From contig LSSL01000593.1 in NCBI GenBank assembly GCA_001953115.1, positions 1 through 64,000 on the forward strand: DNA of 64,000 bases. The letters are read 5' to 3'. Numbering within the stretch: the first letter of the stretch is position 1; every line of letters begins with the position of its first letter. A model generated the notes under the pieces. That model searched no databases. It saw only the letters and a list, made by a program, of their open reading frames with translations, and was not told the origin of the DNA. A program made the translations under genes and the position numbers. Shown here one piece after another: positions 50,501 to 61,975 of this stretch. The stretch is from Smittium mucronatum. Its lineage: Eukaryota > Kickxellomycota > Harpellomycetes > Harpellales > Legeriomycetaceae.

Positions 50501-51179
50501 AAAAAATCAGTAAACACATCTTATTTATAAAATGCAATGAAAATCTAATATATATGAATTAAAAAATATTTAACAATTTAAAGGGGGGAGAGAGGGAGAA
50601 AGGGAGAAAGGGGTGGGGAAAGAGTTATTAAATTTTTTTAGTACACTTACTATCATATTTCCAAGTTAATAAAGCGAATTTTGATTGTTTTTTTAATTAT
50701 TTCAAAAAATAATCCATCGCGTATATGCATAAATCTTATATAAAAAACGTTAAAAAATATTGAAACACAGATTATGCTTTTTGTGTTCTAATTTTTATTT
50801 TTTCAAAAATTAAGATATTTTTAGTGAATTTCTTGGAAAAATTAACCCCGTGTAACATCAATATTGAATGGATTTATGAAAGTTGGTATTTTTTTAGTTT
50901 ATAAAGAACTTTTTTAAGAAATTAAATCTATTTAAAAAAAAAGGTCATTTTTTACATTTAATTAAGGTTAAATTTTAATTCATATTCTGAATTTAAAATA
51001 AAAATAAAAATGCATCAACTGTGGAAAACGCTAAAAAAATTGAATTTTCAATCTGAAATTAAAAATCAAATGCATTGAAAAAGAAATGAAAATTATTATT
51101 AATATTAAATAACTAATTTTATAAATATACATCATACTTGAGAATATTGAGTATTTTGTGATATTATTAAATATCACCT
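47546..51179. other. Spacer of the second inverted repeat
   Basis: 3.6 kb of AT-rich DNA. It holds a 111-codon plus-strand frame (49,236-49,571) with an ATG. Its last 40 residues (GDFSVAFAGENG..., CKSRKLKGSYPGFEKFEY) look more protein-like and come from less AT-rich DNA than the rest. No integrase or transposase motif was found in it. Confidence 0.45.
50583..50618 (+). other. G-rich homopurine tract with a canonical G-quadruplex pattern
   Basis: Five G-runs (6, 3, 3, 4 and 4 G) separated by AGAGA, AGAAA, AGAAA and T. This satisfies the G3+N1-7 pattern and is exceptional in such AT-rich DNA. Confidence 0.85.
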
Positions 51180-51532
51180 TCTTTTTATATAGCTTACTGG
51201 ATTCTTTTTCGGTTTTTTCTAGTTATATTCAAAATATAAAAATTATTCCAACTATCTATTTGAGTTTATTTTATTATTTTATGGAAATTTTTATTTTCAA
51301 TCGAGTATATTGAAAATTACTTATAGATTCTGATTCAAATTACGATATTTTAAATAAAACAATTTATTCTAAACCAAAATTTTACTCACATATTCATTTG
51401 ATAAATGAATTAAATAAATAATAAATTTTAGCCAATGTTCGAAAATGGCCGATTAGGTTAAAGAATCGGATCACAAAGCTTAATTAAATCCACACAAGGG
51501 GTTCAAATACGGCTAAATTTGCTCAAATAAGT
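51180..51532 (-). repeat. Right arm of the second long inverted repeat
   Basis: Partner of 47,205-47,545 in inverse orientation. The coordinate sum changes from 98,737 (outer anchor) to 98,725 (inner anchor), so the arms have accumulated indels as well as substitutions. Confidence 0.85.
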
Positions 51533-51781
51533 AAGGGTGAAGGGTTAAATTAAATAAATATACACATAAATCTTGAGAAATAATTATAAAATAAAAAATA
51601 TCTCAATTTATATATCATGAAAATTTAGGCGAGCTAACTCCTTTATTCCATATTGTCAGATTTGGAAGGAATTTTAGTTTTTCAAATATATTTTTTGGGG
51701 ATGTGGAAAAGTTTTTCCTAATGAAAAAAATCAAGCCCATTTGTAATATGTTTATGGATATAGCAAAATTATTTTGATAGT

Positions 51782-51862
51782 CACTTGTGATACTGTGATC
51801 TAATGGTAAGGATATTCTTATTTGGTAGTTGGAGGTTCTAGGTTTGAATCTCGGAACAAGTG
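51782..51862 (+). pseudogene. Decayed tRNA-Pro(TGG)-like sequence or tRNA-derived SINE head
   Basis: The ends CACTTGT (51,782-51,788) and ACAAGTG (51,856-51,862) form a perfect 7-bp acceptor-like stem. Inside are an A-box-like TGATCTAATGG, a TTTGGTA anticodon-loop-like segment and a B-box-like GGTTTGAATCT. The whole aligns by eye with eukaryotic tRNA-Pro. Two faults: the anticodon stem keeps only two of five pairs, and TGTGATAC/TGTGATCT looks like an 8-bp tandem duplication before the D arm. I therefore call it a pseudogene or SINE head, not a functional tRNA. The minus-strand frame at 51,615-52,004 runs antisense through it. Confidence 0.6.
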
Positions 51863-52399
51863 TAAAACATCTGACCGTTGGTTCGGATGTCAAGTGAAAT
51901 AGTATGATGGGAATAATGTGTGTATTTATATTATTTTTACCTTCTCGTCCATTATATTGGTAAGATTGGATGTATAATAATTTAGAAAATTTATTATTAA
52001 GCATTATAAATAGAAAAAAAATACGAAAAGGGGGGTCAGATTATTAAGCAGGAAAGATATGTGGTTCATAATATTGAAATAATATTAAATTGCAGAGGAG
52101 CTCAGGGCCTAAAACAAAATTATAATAAAGCGGCGCTTTACAGATATTTTAATATCATGAAATTTTCTTTTAATCATCTTAGAAACTAACCATTATACTT
52201 ATCCCAAACATGACATATTATTCTGCTATGAAATGCGCATTTCAGAATAAAAATTAAATAAGAAATCTATTACCAGTCCCTCTCAGACTCGGTAGCCTTA
52301 CTTACTGGATAACCGAGACAAAGGAATATTTGATATCCATTATTAGCCTTTTATCAAACAAAATTTTATATAAAATTATGATGATCATAATAATGAGAT

Positions 52400-52472
52400 T
52401 GCCTTCTACCAGAATCGAACTGGTGACCTTCTGCTTACTAGGCAGACGCTCTGCCATCTGAGCCAAGAAGGC
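52400..52472 (-). tRNA. tRNA-Thr (anticodon AGT)
   Basis: On the minus strand a complete cloverleaf of 72 nt plus discriminator A: acceptor GCCTTCT/AGAAGGC (7 of 7), D stem GCTC/GAGC, anticodon stem TCTGC/GCAGA with loop CTAGTAA (anticodon AGT), variable loop AGGTC, T stem ACCAG/CTGGT with loop TTCGATT. No intron. CCA is not encoded, as in eukaryotes. A T4 run on the transcribed strand lies about 25 nt past the 3' end and could terminate Pol III. It is alone in an AT-rich desert. Confidence 0.97.
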
Positions 52473-55400
52473 TGACGATTCTGAAATTTTTATAACTATT
52501 GTATTAAAATAAATATAACGCGTTTTGTTATATACTAATATTTATAAGCCAAATACACACATTAAATAGTTTAATATTAAAGTGTTAAAATTATTAAAAT
52601 TATCTTCTGTATATAAAAAATTTCTGTTAAGATTAAAATTTCACCATTATATTGGGGTTTATGAATTCATACCGCTCTATACTACTTTTCCATTTAATTC
52701 TAATTAATTCACGATTAAAAAAAAAAAAATTAATATTTTTTCTAATATATTAAAAAATTGTGAGATGATAAATTTAAAATTTTTGAATAATATTTAATAA
52801 AAGATTAAGTAATTAGTTTTTTTTACATCTGAAAATTGGGATTTTTAATATAAAAAAAGGCTGTAGTTTTAAAAAAAATAATAGCTAAAGGACCAAAAAA
52901 ACCAATCAATGCTATAACTTATAAAACTTATTTTTATATCCAAAATACTGCATTTTTTTAAAAAAAAATCATAATTTTAAATTTTGATAAAATCACAGAT
53001 ATAAAGCGTTTTATTGATTTTTTAAAATAAATATTGAAATTTAATTTTCCAAGAAATGGATATATAATAAATGATATTTTTTTGAAAATTTTATCTGTAA
53101 ATATTATGATTTTTCGGTTATAAAAAATTAACATTTTAAATAAAAAATGAATTGAAACTTTATTTCCTTAATACGAATATTATACGAAAAAAATTATTAA
53201 ATAAATTTATTGAAATTAAATATATGTAAGTATTTAACAATTTTTTTTAAAATACCTTAAATAAGAATTAATCCATATTAAAGCGAAATAAAGCTCTTAA
53301 TTATACTAAAATAAAAATTCTCTAATTTATTCACTGATTTTATTCTATAATTAAAAAAAATTGTAAATGACTTCCAATATAAAAATCAATTATTTCTGTT
53401 AGAAAATTTGCCAAAAATCGATTAAATTTCCTTTTTCCAACCTGGGGGGGGGGGTGTTTTTGTTATATTTGTAGAAAATAATTTTATTTTATATCAAAAA
53501 CTGATATATAAAGTAAGGTATCGCTTAAGTCTCAATTTTAATACTGGGTTCAAAATTAGGAATTGAAATATATAAGAATTTAAGCTTTACCCAATAAAAA
53601 TGAATATTTTGAGTTTTTTTTATTCATCATATTTAAATATATATTATTGGTTCATTATTGAAAATTTTATATTAATAAAATATATTTGCATATAATTCAC
53701 TTAAATTGGCTGAAATAAATCAGATTCGGTTAATAAAATTCCAATAAAAAGCTAATGCTTTTGTATCACGATTGTTTTTCTCTGTTTATTGATTAATATC
53801 TCTGTATTTTTGACCCCAAGAGTTCCTTTTGTGATGAATTAGTGCCAAATGCGCTATAAATTCAATATTTTTTCTATTGATATCCCCATTAGTTGCGTTA
53901 AAATAGGATAATGAAGATAATGGTAGTTTTGAGATTAATTGCATATTTGCTCATTCAAAAAGTGAAAGCATCTAAGAGAACCAATAGTTTTCATCTATTT
54001 ATACACCACTCTATAATTATGATGATAGAATAAGGCCTAAATAAAGGTCAAATGAAACAAATTATCACATAGAAATTTTGCCTTTAAATTTTATTAAAAT
54101 ATTTTTTTGATTTTCAAACCGCCAATAATAAATTTATTGCTGAATTTTTTCCCTGAAGTGCGAAATTAGTGAATGCAGACTTAAGCGAGGCCTTAATATA
54201 CATATAATATTTAGAAAAAGTTATATTTCAAATATTCTTGTGGTTAAATAATGGTTTTCATATTTTTTTAGATAAAAATTGGCGGGTTTTAGTATAGTAA
54301 AAAAATTAAAGTAATTAAAAAACTCAAACTCAACACATTCTTAACTATTTTTTTACATTATTCTATATTAAAAAAATCTCGCATCACAATAATTCTTTTT
54401 TATTTTAAAACTTATAGGCGATATTTTCAGTTAATCCGATAACCTTACTTTTTTTCTGTGGATAATTATATTACTCAAACCATTTATTTAATTCTTTTAT
54501 AGAAAATTTTCTTATGTTATTTTTTTTTTCGCCTGAAAATTTTTTTTGTACTAAAAAAAGAAGAAATTTTTTTGTTTCAAATTTCTTGAATAATGATTTT
54601 TTGTGAGTAAATTATGATTCTTTATATATGGGAGATTATTTGAAGGGCCAGACACTTCCTTATTAAATTTTTACTACATTAATATTATGTAAATCTTCCT
54701 AAAGTTAAAAAATTATTAATAATATGCAAATAAATAGTTCTTTACACCAAAAAAATATAATTATATATCCGTATGACAAATAAACAACAGGAAAAAATGA
54801 TCCTCTAAAACTGGTGCTAATAAAATGGGAATGATTTTTTACAATCCATGAGCATATAAATTCGTACAATTTTTGTAAAGGAAAAATATTATAAATTTCG
54901 GTAAAATAGAACTTTTATAATTTTCATGGCTTAGAATTTGAAACGAATTAGAAATTCATGGTAAATTGAACTGTTTTTTGAATTAGATTTCTGAAATTTC
55001 CGGTAATAGTAAATAAGTTTTGTTTTTCTAATTTATTGTTTAGAAAAAAGCAATTAATTGACTCGAAAAGAAATAGCTAACGTATAATTGACATTTTTTA
55101 ATTCTTAATGAATTTTTTTTATTCCAATGTGCTTACTTTAAGAATTTTATAGTTGATTTTCGCGACTTAAGAAAGCCTAAATATAACCCAAACCCAATTT
55201 TTTTTCAATTATTCTCTTTTAGCCCTTTAATTATGTCCAAAATTATCTATTATTGATTCTCATTATTATTATTATTTATAATCCATTTAATTCTTCAATT
55301 TCAATTTCAATCTCAAATCAAATAATCACAGTCAAAAATAACTTTCTTTTAATATGAAATTAGAAATTAATTTTAACCGTTCTCAGTACCCCTTTTTTAA

Positions 55401-55639
55401 TTAAATTTTTTCTAATTTTATTTGCATCAAGTTTTGATTCAGAATAAAATACAGTTAAATTTTTTTATTTGCTTTTCCCAATTTATATTATTCAATAGAT
55501 TTTCAATTCTTCTAATGTGATCATTTTTAAGAATTTGTATAAATCTTGATAAATTTAACTCTTTCATATTACCCATATTAATATTTCGAGTTAATGAGTG
55601 AATAAATAATATTTTACGATTTATTATTAAAACATAAAA
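52473..55639. other. AT-rich desert
   Basis: Homopolymers, G11 at 53,444-53,454 and simple CAATTT/ATT runs near 55,262-55,310. Around 53,910-54,080 the plus strand has short protein-like stretches interrupted by stops (for example DNEDNGSFEINCIFAHSKSE), too eroded to annotate. Confidence 0.5.
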
Positions 55640-55910
55640 CTGTTAATGGTTCTTCTAATCCTCTCTCCGATTCAGGCTAAATGCGCCTATTCTATCTCCA
55701 ACTAAAATTTTACTGATCTGCACCCAATAATATTAGCTCGACCATATCAAAGGGTGCCGAAAATTCCTCTAAGATTTCACTTTTACCATGTTTCAGCCTA
55801 AATACAACTTTAAATTCACTCTCATCACAATACTATTTTCCAAAAATTGGCTTAATAAAATTACCACCCAATTTAAAATTAAAATTATGAAATAAGTTAA
55901 TAAATTTCAA
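55640..55910 (-). pseudogene. Decayed coding fragment, family not recognised
   Basis: On the minus strand one frame reads NFNFKLGGNFIKPIFGK, a TAG, then a 40-codon open stretch (ESEFKVVFRLKHGKSEILEE, then FSAPFDMVELILLGADQ) and TAA; more residues follow between further stops (PESERGLEEPLTVL). The amphipathic, balanced composition in one constant frame is strong evidence of former coding. No motif identifies it. It may be the 3' part of the same eroded unit as the fragments at 56.6-58.3 kb. Confidence 0.5.
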
Positions 55911-56573
55911 ATTAAAATATTTATAAATAATATTAAGTTTTTATTATAGCGTATTCTAAAGTGTAAGAACTCAAATTTAAGCTTAATATCCAATAAAATT
56001 ATATAATATAAATCAATATACATTATATATAAAAAACAACGGGATTGTGTTGGCAAAATATGTATGATTATAATCTAATAAAAATTGCATTGGAAAAAAT
56101 ATTCGGTCCCAAAACCATATTGACCATTACCTTTTATTTGTCTCTAACCGCTTTATAATCAAAAAATATTTCACTGAAAGTATGTATTGTTGTGATCATT
56201 AATTCTGGTCTCAGTAGTTTTAATGTAAATATAATTAATTTATGCCTAAAATAATAAACATCTATGATATTATAACCACATCACCAGTCAAAATACACAC
56301 TCATGGAAAAAAATAAACTGAAATAGAATTTTTATAACCTATTAGTTCTAAAAAATACCTTTTTACTGAAAGATAAACCCAAAATAAACAGAAAGGCCTG
56401 TTTTAAAGGTATACAGAGATAATATCTGAGAGAATTAAAGTCGGCATTGATTAAAGATAGTCAAAAAAATAAATTTAACATGCCAAAACAGTCGAAAATA
56501 GCTTAAGATAAAAAAATCTATAAATAGCTCAATTTAAACAAAAAAAGGTGATATATAAACACCCTTTAAAAAA

Positions 56574-57005
56574 CTAAATTTTTGAATTCGAAAAATCATT
56601 TGCCAATGTCCCCTGACTAAAATTATCCGGGATATGGGGCATTATTAGAGGTTGATTACATTGACTTTGAGAAAATATCATGAGACCAACTGTATCTGAA
56701 TGTGTCAAAATTTGAGGTATTGAATATTTAGCACCCCGTTTATCCTTGATTTTTATAAAATTTACTAAGTGATTTTGATAATGCTCTGGTGAAAGGATGT
56801 TGACTGGAAATCCAAAAATGCCATTATATGAGTTCCAAAATGACGTATATGATTTAAAAACATTGATTGAAATCCTGTTCAGCTGGACACTGTACTCCTT
56901 CTTGGTGTATATCCAAAATTTAACGTTGACTGAATTTCGATTCAGCGATCCTCCTCTGTCATTATCTGACTCTAAAACTGATATTAACACATTAATATAA
57001 ATCAT
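56574..57005 (-). pseudogene. 143-codon open frame, probable remnant of a larger minus-strand gene
   Basis: ATG at 57,005, stop at 56,574: the longest protein-like frame outside the gene islands. It includes ESDNDRGGSLNRNSVNV, then IFGFPVNILSPEHYQNHL, then KRGAKYSIPQILTHSDTVG and MPHIPDNFSQGTL. A 143-codon frame is unlikely by chance in this AT-rich DNA. Upstream on the same strand, 57,308-57,478 and 58,085-58,320 also show former coding sequence, so I treat it as the surviving part of a broken gene or element rather than a new intact gene, though an intact small gene cannot be ruled out. The overlapping plus frame (56,797-57,000) is its shadow. Confidence 0.45.
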
Positions 57006-57307
57006 TTCTTTTGCTATTTAATTTTGGGATAGCCAACGTGGAAAAAATACTAAAAAAATATCTAAAAATATCGGGAAAAAATATAGTAAATTTTAATCAA
57101 TAAAATTGAAAAAATTCTAAAAAAATATCGAAGTACCATCCATGAATTTTTTTTTTCAAAATCACTAATTAAATCAACGAAAATACTATAAAAAAGCCCC
57201 TGAAATCTGAAATTAGGACCAAAGTCAGGTCATATATTCTCATTGTCAAAATAGTCCACGAACAGATCTTTTAGGAGGATTGATAGTCATTCTGAAACAT
57301 ATTTATA

Positions 57308-57478
57308 TTAGTGGCTCAGAATTTCAGACAGGTAGTCGAAATGCTTATATTTAACACCAGTTCTGGATTCTTTGAACAAAAATGCAAAGCATAAATCAGA
57401 AATTGAGATTTTAGAATAAAACCCGGTTTTTTTCGATTTCAACACCCATTTTTTAAAAATTTTCTTTGAAGCCCATGA
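57308..57478 (-). pseudogene. Decayed coding fragment upstream of the 143-codon frame
   Basis: 56 codons open between TAA at 57,479-57,481 and TAA at 57,308-57,310, reading SWASKKIFKKWVLKSKKTGF, then SDLCFAFLFKESRTGVKYK and HFDYLSEILSH. No start codon. Between this and the 143-codon frame, short stretches such as MTINPPKRSVRGLF continue on the same strand in shifted frames. Confidence 0.5.
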
Positions 57479-58084
57479 TTATAATACAGTTTTCGGCCCC
57501 AATACCGGCGGTAAAAATTTTAATAGTCTGATTTTGCTTTTTTTTTAATAAAACTTGATTTTCGAAAAAAATATTCTTTTTTATTTTGAGTAATAATTCT
57601 GGTTTTTCAGAAGATTGATCTTCTGAGCTTACAGATCTAATTTTTTGTAAGATTTTTTCTTCTTTTTACATATTAAACACATAAAAGTCATTTTTTTACT
57701 TTTTTTAAAAGAATTTGGGAAGAGGTGATAGAAATTGCTAATCCTCAATTTAATTTCATGATGATACTGAATTATTTTCTAGCATACTTTTAAATTTTGA
57801 ATTTTCTAAATATTTTATGGGAAAATCTGTGTATTTCCAATTTTTCTGCAAAAAACAGCATACATTAGATAAATATCGGTCTTATTTTTTAAGTTATTTT
57901 ATGATAAACTGTTCAATATTAGCAAGTACAATCGTAAGCAGTGGATATATATTTTTATTTCCAAAAAAATCAAAACATCTTCTTTCTGCCTTTTGTTTTT
58001 CATCGTTATATTAGGAATTTCTAATATTAAATTCCATCTATCAGAGCTTTTTCCTGGAAATAAAATCGATTAAAAGCCTAAGTA

Positions 58085-58320
58085 TTTTATTTTTGACCGA
58101 AGTGAGCCTCGAGTGTTTTATTTAGAGATATTTTAAGTTTATTCATAGTTGCTTAAAATTCGGACCCAGTTATTGAGCTAGACCTTTCCCCAATTCAATA
58201 AGGCTAAAAAAATATTCAAAAAACTCTTTTATTGAGTTACAATAAACCTTCATGGCATACTTGTAGAGCATTTTTGAACTTTTTCTGCTTCTTGAAGGGC
58301 TTAAATTTCATAATTTTTTA
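58085..58320 (-). pseudogene. Stop-riddled coding remnant
   Basis: A single minus-strand frame of about 75 codons broken by six stops still reads like protein: KPFKKQKKFKNALQVCHEGLL, then IGERSSSITGSEF, then MNKLKISLNKTLEAHFGQK. The family is not recognised. Same strand and order as the fragments down to 55.6 kb. Confidence 0.4.
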
Positions 58321-61300
58321 TTTGATCTGTAAATTTAATGTGATATCCTATTGACTGAAATTATAATATTTATTATTATTTGTTGTTCGAAGAATGGAAA
58401 TTTGCTTTAAAAGTGTAAATGTGCTAAAGCTAAATAGTAACTTGCTAAAATATTATAGATTTTTCCTGATATAAAATTTCGTGTTAAATAGTATAAGAGA
58501 TGTAAAGGTAAAATCACACCGTTTGATTTAATAAATATATAAAAATCTTTTCTCAAAATTAGTTTTACACAACATAGATTTTTATTTTTTTATTTTTCAA
58601 ATTTTCAATTTTTTCCTCCAATATTTCGGTAATTCTAAGGCTTAAGCTTTTATGAAAAGGAGTATGACGAGAAACTACTTCTATATGAATATTGCATCAC
58701 TTTTTTCCCATATATTTATATCCATTTCACAATTATCCGAATCGAGACATGAGCCCAGCGTTAATATATTTAAATAGAAACTAAGAATTTTTTTAAAGCT
58801 GAAAATTATTTCTTTTGATTTTTTGATTTTCAAAATACGTCATATCTATAATAATAAAGATTATTTGAAGTTAAAAAATAATCACATCACCCTTTTTTTG
58901 AGTAGCTGCGAAAGATGTACATACAGCAGGATAATTATTTTTAGCATCTTTTGTCGATTATATATACATTTTTATAAGCAGTTAGCTAGCAGTTCATTTA
59001 AAATTAAGGTGTTAAATTCTTAGTCTTATTCTTGAAAAAATTACAATAATAATTGTTACATGGTTATAATTATTATTAATTCAATATTGATTAGTTAATT
59101 TTCGTTAAAATTTAATGATAAAAAAAATATTTAGACACTCTTTACACAAGTCATTAAACAAATACTTACATTTCAAAGACTTAGAGAGTCAAAAAGCATT
59201 TTCGGATCATTTTTCTGGTTAATTTTACACTATATATTGCAATTATTATTTTTTCATCATCTTTTTTAACGATAATATAATTTTTATTTACATTCAGATA
59301 TTTTTTTTGGGAATATTTTCAATTAATAAATATTGATTAAGATATTCAAATAATTAAAATCAAGTTTTAAATTGGAATTGGCCTTATTAAACACATTTAA
59401 ATATAAAAGTGCTTATATCAAAATCGGTCACGAAATAAATTATCTTTAGAGCATTTCTATTTTAGAGCTGATATTAAGTACTTCAAACAAAAAAACTAAA
59501 ATTTCTGCATCTTCGATTTCTTCATGGCAATTTCGGTGTTAATACACCCCTATATTTCGTTATATTATTCTAATACCGAAAATATAATTTAAAGGATTTT
59601 TATTATATTTGGGGTTTGTTAAAAGCATTAAGGCACTTTTATTCTGAAGTTGTTACTATTTTTGGCTTTACGAAGCTTATCGCTATTTTTTTTATCCTAT
59701 GGTAGCCTTTTTAAAAGCCCGAGCCTTGCAAAAAGAGCTATTTCTCGCTGAAAAAGCCAGTTAAAATTGAAACTAAGGTATCTCTTTATTCTTTTAAAAT
59801 TTTTTAAGAACAAAAAAATAGAATTGATTTTTTTATTATTAAATGTTAATTAAATTGGATTTATTGATAATGAAGGTTGTAATTAAATATAATATAAAAA
59901 TCGATCCTTAATTACACCCTTTTCAAAATTCTTTTGCTTCTTTATAGATGAATTTATATACGTAATGCCCATGCTATTAGCATACCAAATAATATTTATG
60001 ACAATAGTCTTAACCGTGAAATTTTCTTATACAGACTAAACGAAAGATGAAAAAGTATGGCTAATTTTATTCGCGTAAGAAATCAAAGGCAATAGTTGTG
60101 GCCGTTTCATTAATCATAATTCGAAAATGAGGCTTTCATTTGAATAAAAGGATTTTGAAAGATTATTTCTTAGCAATAAAAAAAATTATTAGACAAAGGA
60201 TATATTAACATAACTTTTGAATAAAATATCTGATATGTATTTATTTGCAAGTTTGAAGGGTAAAAAAGAGGTATTTTGGTAAAGAAAATATGCATGTTTA
60301 TTTATGAAGAGATTCTTTCCTATCTTACCATGATATCTTTGAATCTTAGCTGAACCTTAAAATACTCAGAAAACTTAAAAAATCCTGTGAGATTGAGATT
60401 TTTCTGGTTAACCTGATTATACTTCTATTTTGTTAGCAATATTCTAAAAAAGGATTCATAATTGATTTTTTTTAAGACATATTTTAACTCAATCGGGCCA
60501 GAGAGATCTTGTTTCTCTTGCTGGAAATGGACTTCTAGGCCAAATAATTTTATTTAGTTTTGATGCTATTATATTGAGTTGAATACTGGATATGGAAGTG
60601 CAAAAATAAGCTGTAGTCATAATTAATTAAACTCTGGTGGCTTTTTGGGAGGAAAAAAGCCTTAAATTTCATTTAGTCTTTTTTTCAGAATATCTTTCTC
60701 GCTTCAGGTTATAAAAATATTAAAAAATGCCAATATATAGATATTTATTTGAAAAAAAAAATTATCCTGAATTTTTACTGTGAGTATACTAATTAATGTA
60801 ATTTTTTATAATTATATTATCTCTTCATTAAATAGACACCAAAATTATCACAAGGGTATATATTTTTTGTAAATCACGTTACATTTTTGGACATTTTTCC
60901 AATATAAATTTTATGTTTAATTGGTTTTTTAAACAGTTTTTATATTGGACCAAAATATTCTGGAATATTATAAAAATATTTATTTATATATTTGCCACAA
61001 ATCAATATGAAATTTATAAAATGCCTTAGAATTAAAATTTTCAATTGACCATAATTTTTTATTTTAAAAAAATATGTTTAATGCGAACCATGCTATTTAT
61101 TTTAAAAATTAAAAATTAAAAATTAAAAAAATATAAATGAGATAAAAAAATACTTGGTATAGATATTATTAAATATATATTTTTTCGATTTACTTGAAAA
61201 AACCCCACCCTAAAGATAATTCTAAATCTAGAATGGAAAAAATAGTAGAAATATATCGATATCTTTGTAAAAAATAATCAATTATTTTATAAATTTACTA

Positions 61301-61726
61301 ATTGCCAATAATACTGAATAAAAAATAATCAATCACTCTATGATTTAGAGAATTGCCAAAAAATGATATAAATTATATAATTAAATAACTTACATAATTT
61401 ATGCCGTTTAATTGATTCAAAATTTTTTATAGTATATATATTATGTAATATTGATCTCCATGTGGCTGAAATCCGATACAGACGGATTTTATCCGATTTG
61501 TGTAGATTTAATCGCCCATGTGAATTTGGTTCATTTGGGTTGATTTTACTCCTATGCGAATTAAAAATTTCATCCTATTGGGATATCATATTTTTAATAT
61601 GAAAAAATTAGCGAGTTGAACCAAATAAATCGCTTTTTTTTTTCTAATATGGATTTGGATTTCATTTATAAAAATTCCTTAAAATATTATTTTGACAAGT
61701 GAGTATTTTTTTAAAACTAACCCATT
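58321..61726. other. AT-rich desert
   Basis: Contains a small period-7 TTAAAAA tandem (61,102-61,127). The frame at 58,823-59,023 has no recognisable feature. Nothing else is supported. Confidence 0.5.
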
Positions 61727-61975
61727 TTAATTCAGCGTAACACATCCCCTCCACCAATTTTCAGCATCAAGAACCGCAATAATACCTGTAAAGTTAAATA
61801 TAGGAACCTTATAATGTGCTTAAGACTCAGAATCGACAATTGACAGGATATCAAGATGATCAAAAAGCGGCAAATTTCGGATCATATCTTTCAAAAGATT
61901 ATAAAGAAGAGTTTTAACAGTTAAGCTCGCATGCTTTATTTTTTTAAAAAGGCGATATTGAATTAAAAAACTTTT
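61727..61975 (-). pseudogene. Decayed coding fragment with one internal stop
   Basis: From 61,975 the minus strand stays open for 49 codons (KHASLTVKTLLYNLLKDMI, then RNLPLFDHLDILSIVDSES), then TAA, then 33 more codons in the same frame (VPIFNFTGIIAVLDAENWWR, then GCVTLN) to TAA. One stop in 83 codons of balanced sequence means recent or mild decay. Family not recognised; the WWRGC context is distinctive and should be searchable. Confidence 0.5.

Noticed and set aside
51615..52004. 129-codon minus-strand frame
   Set aside because: It runs antisense through the tRNA-Pro-like sequence; its LVPRFKPRTS part is the translated complement of the B box, not a protein signal.
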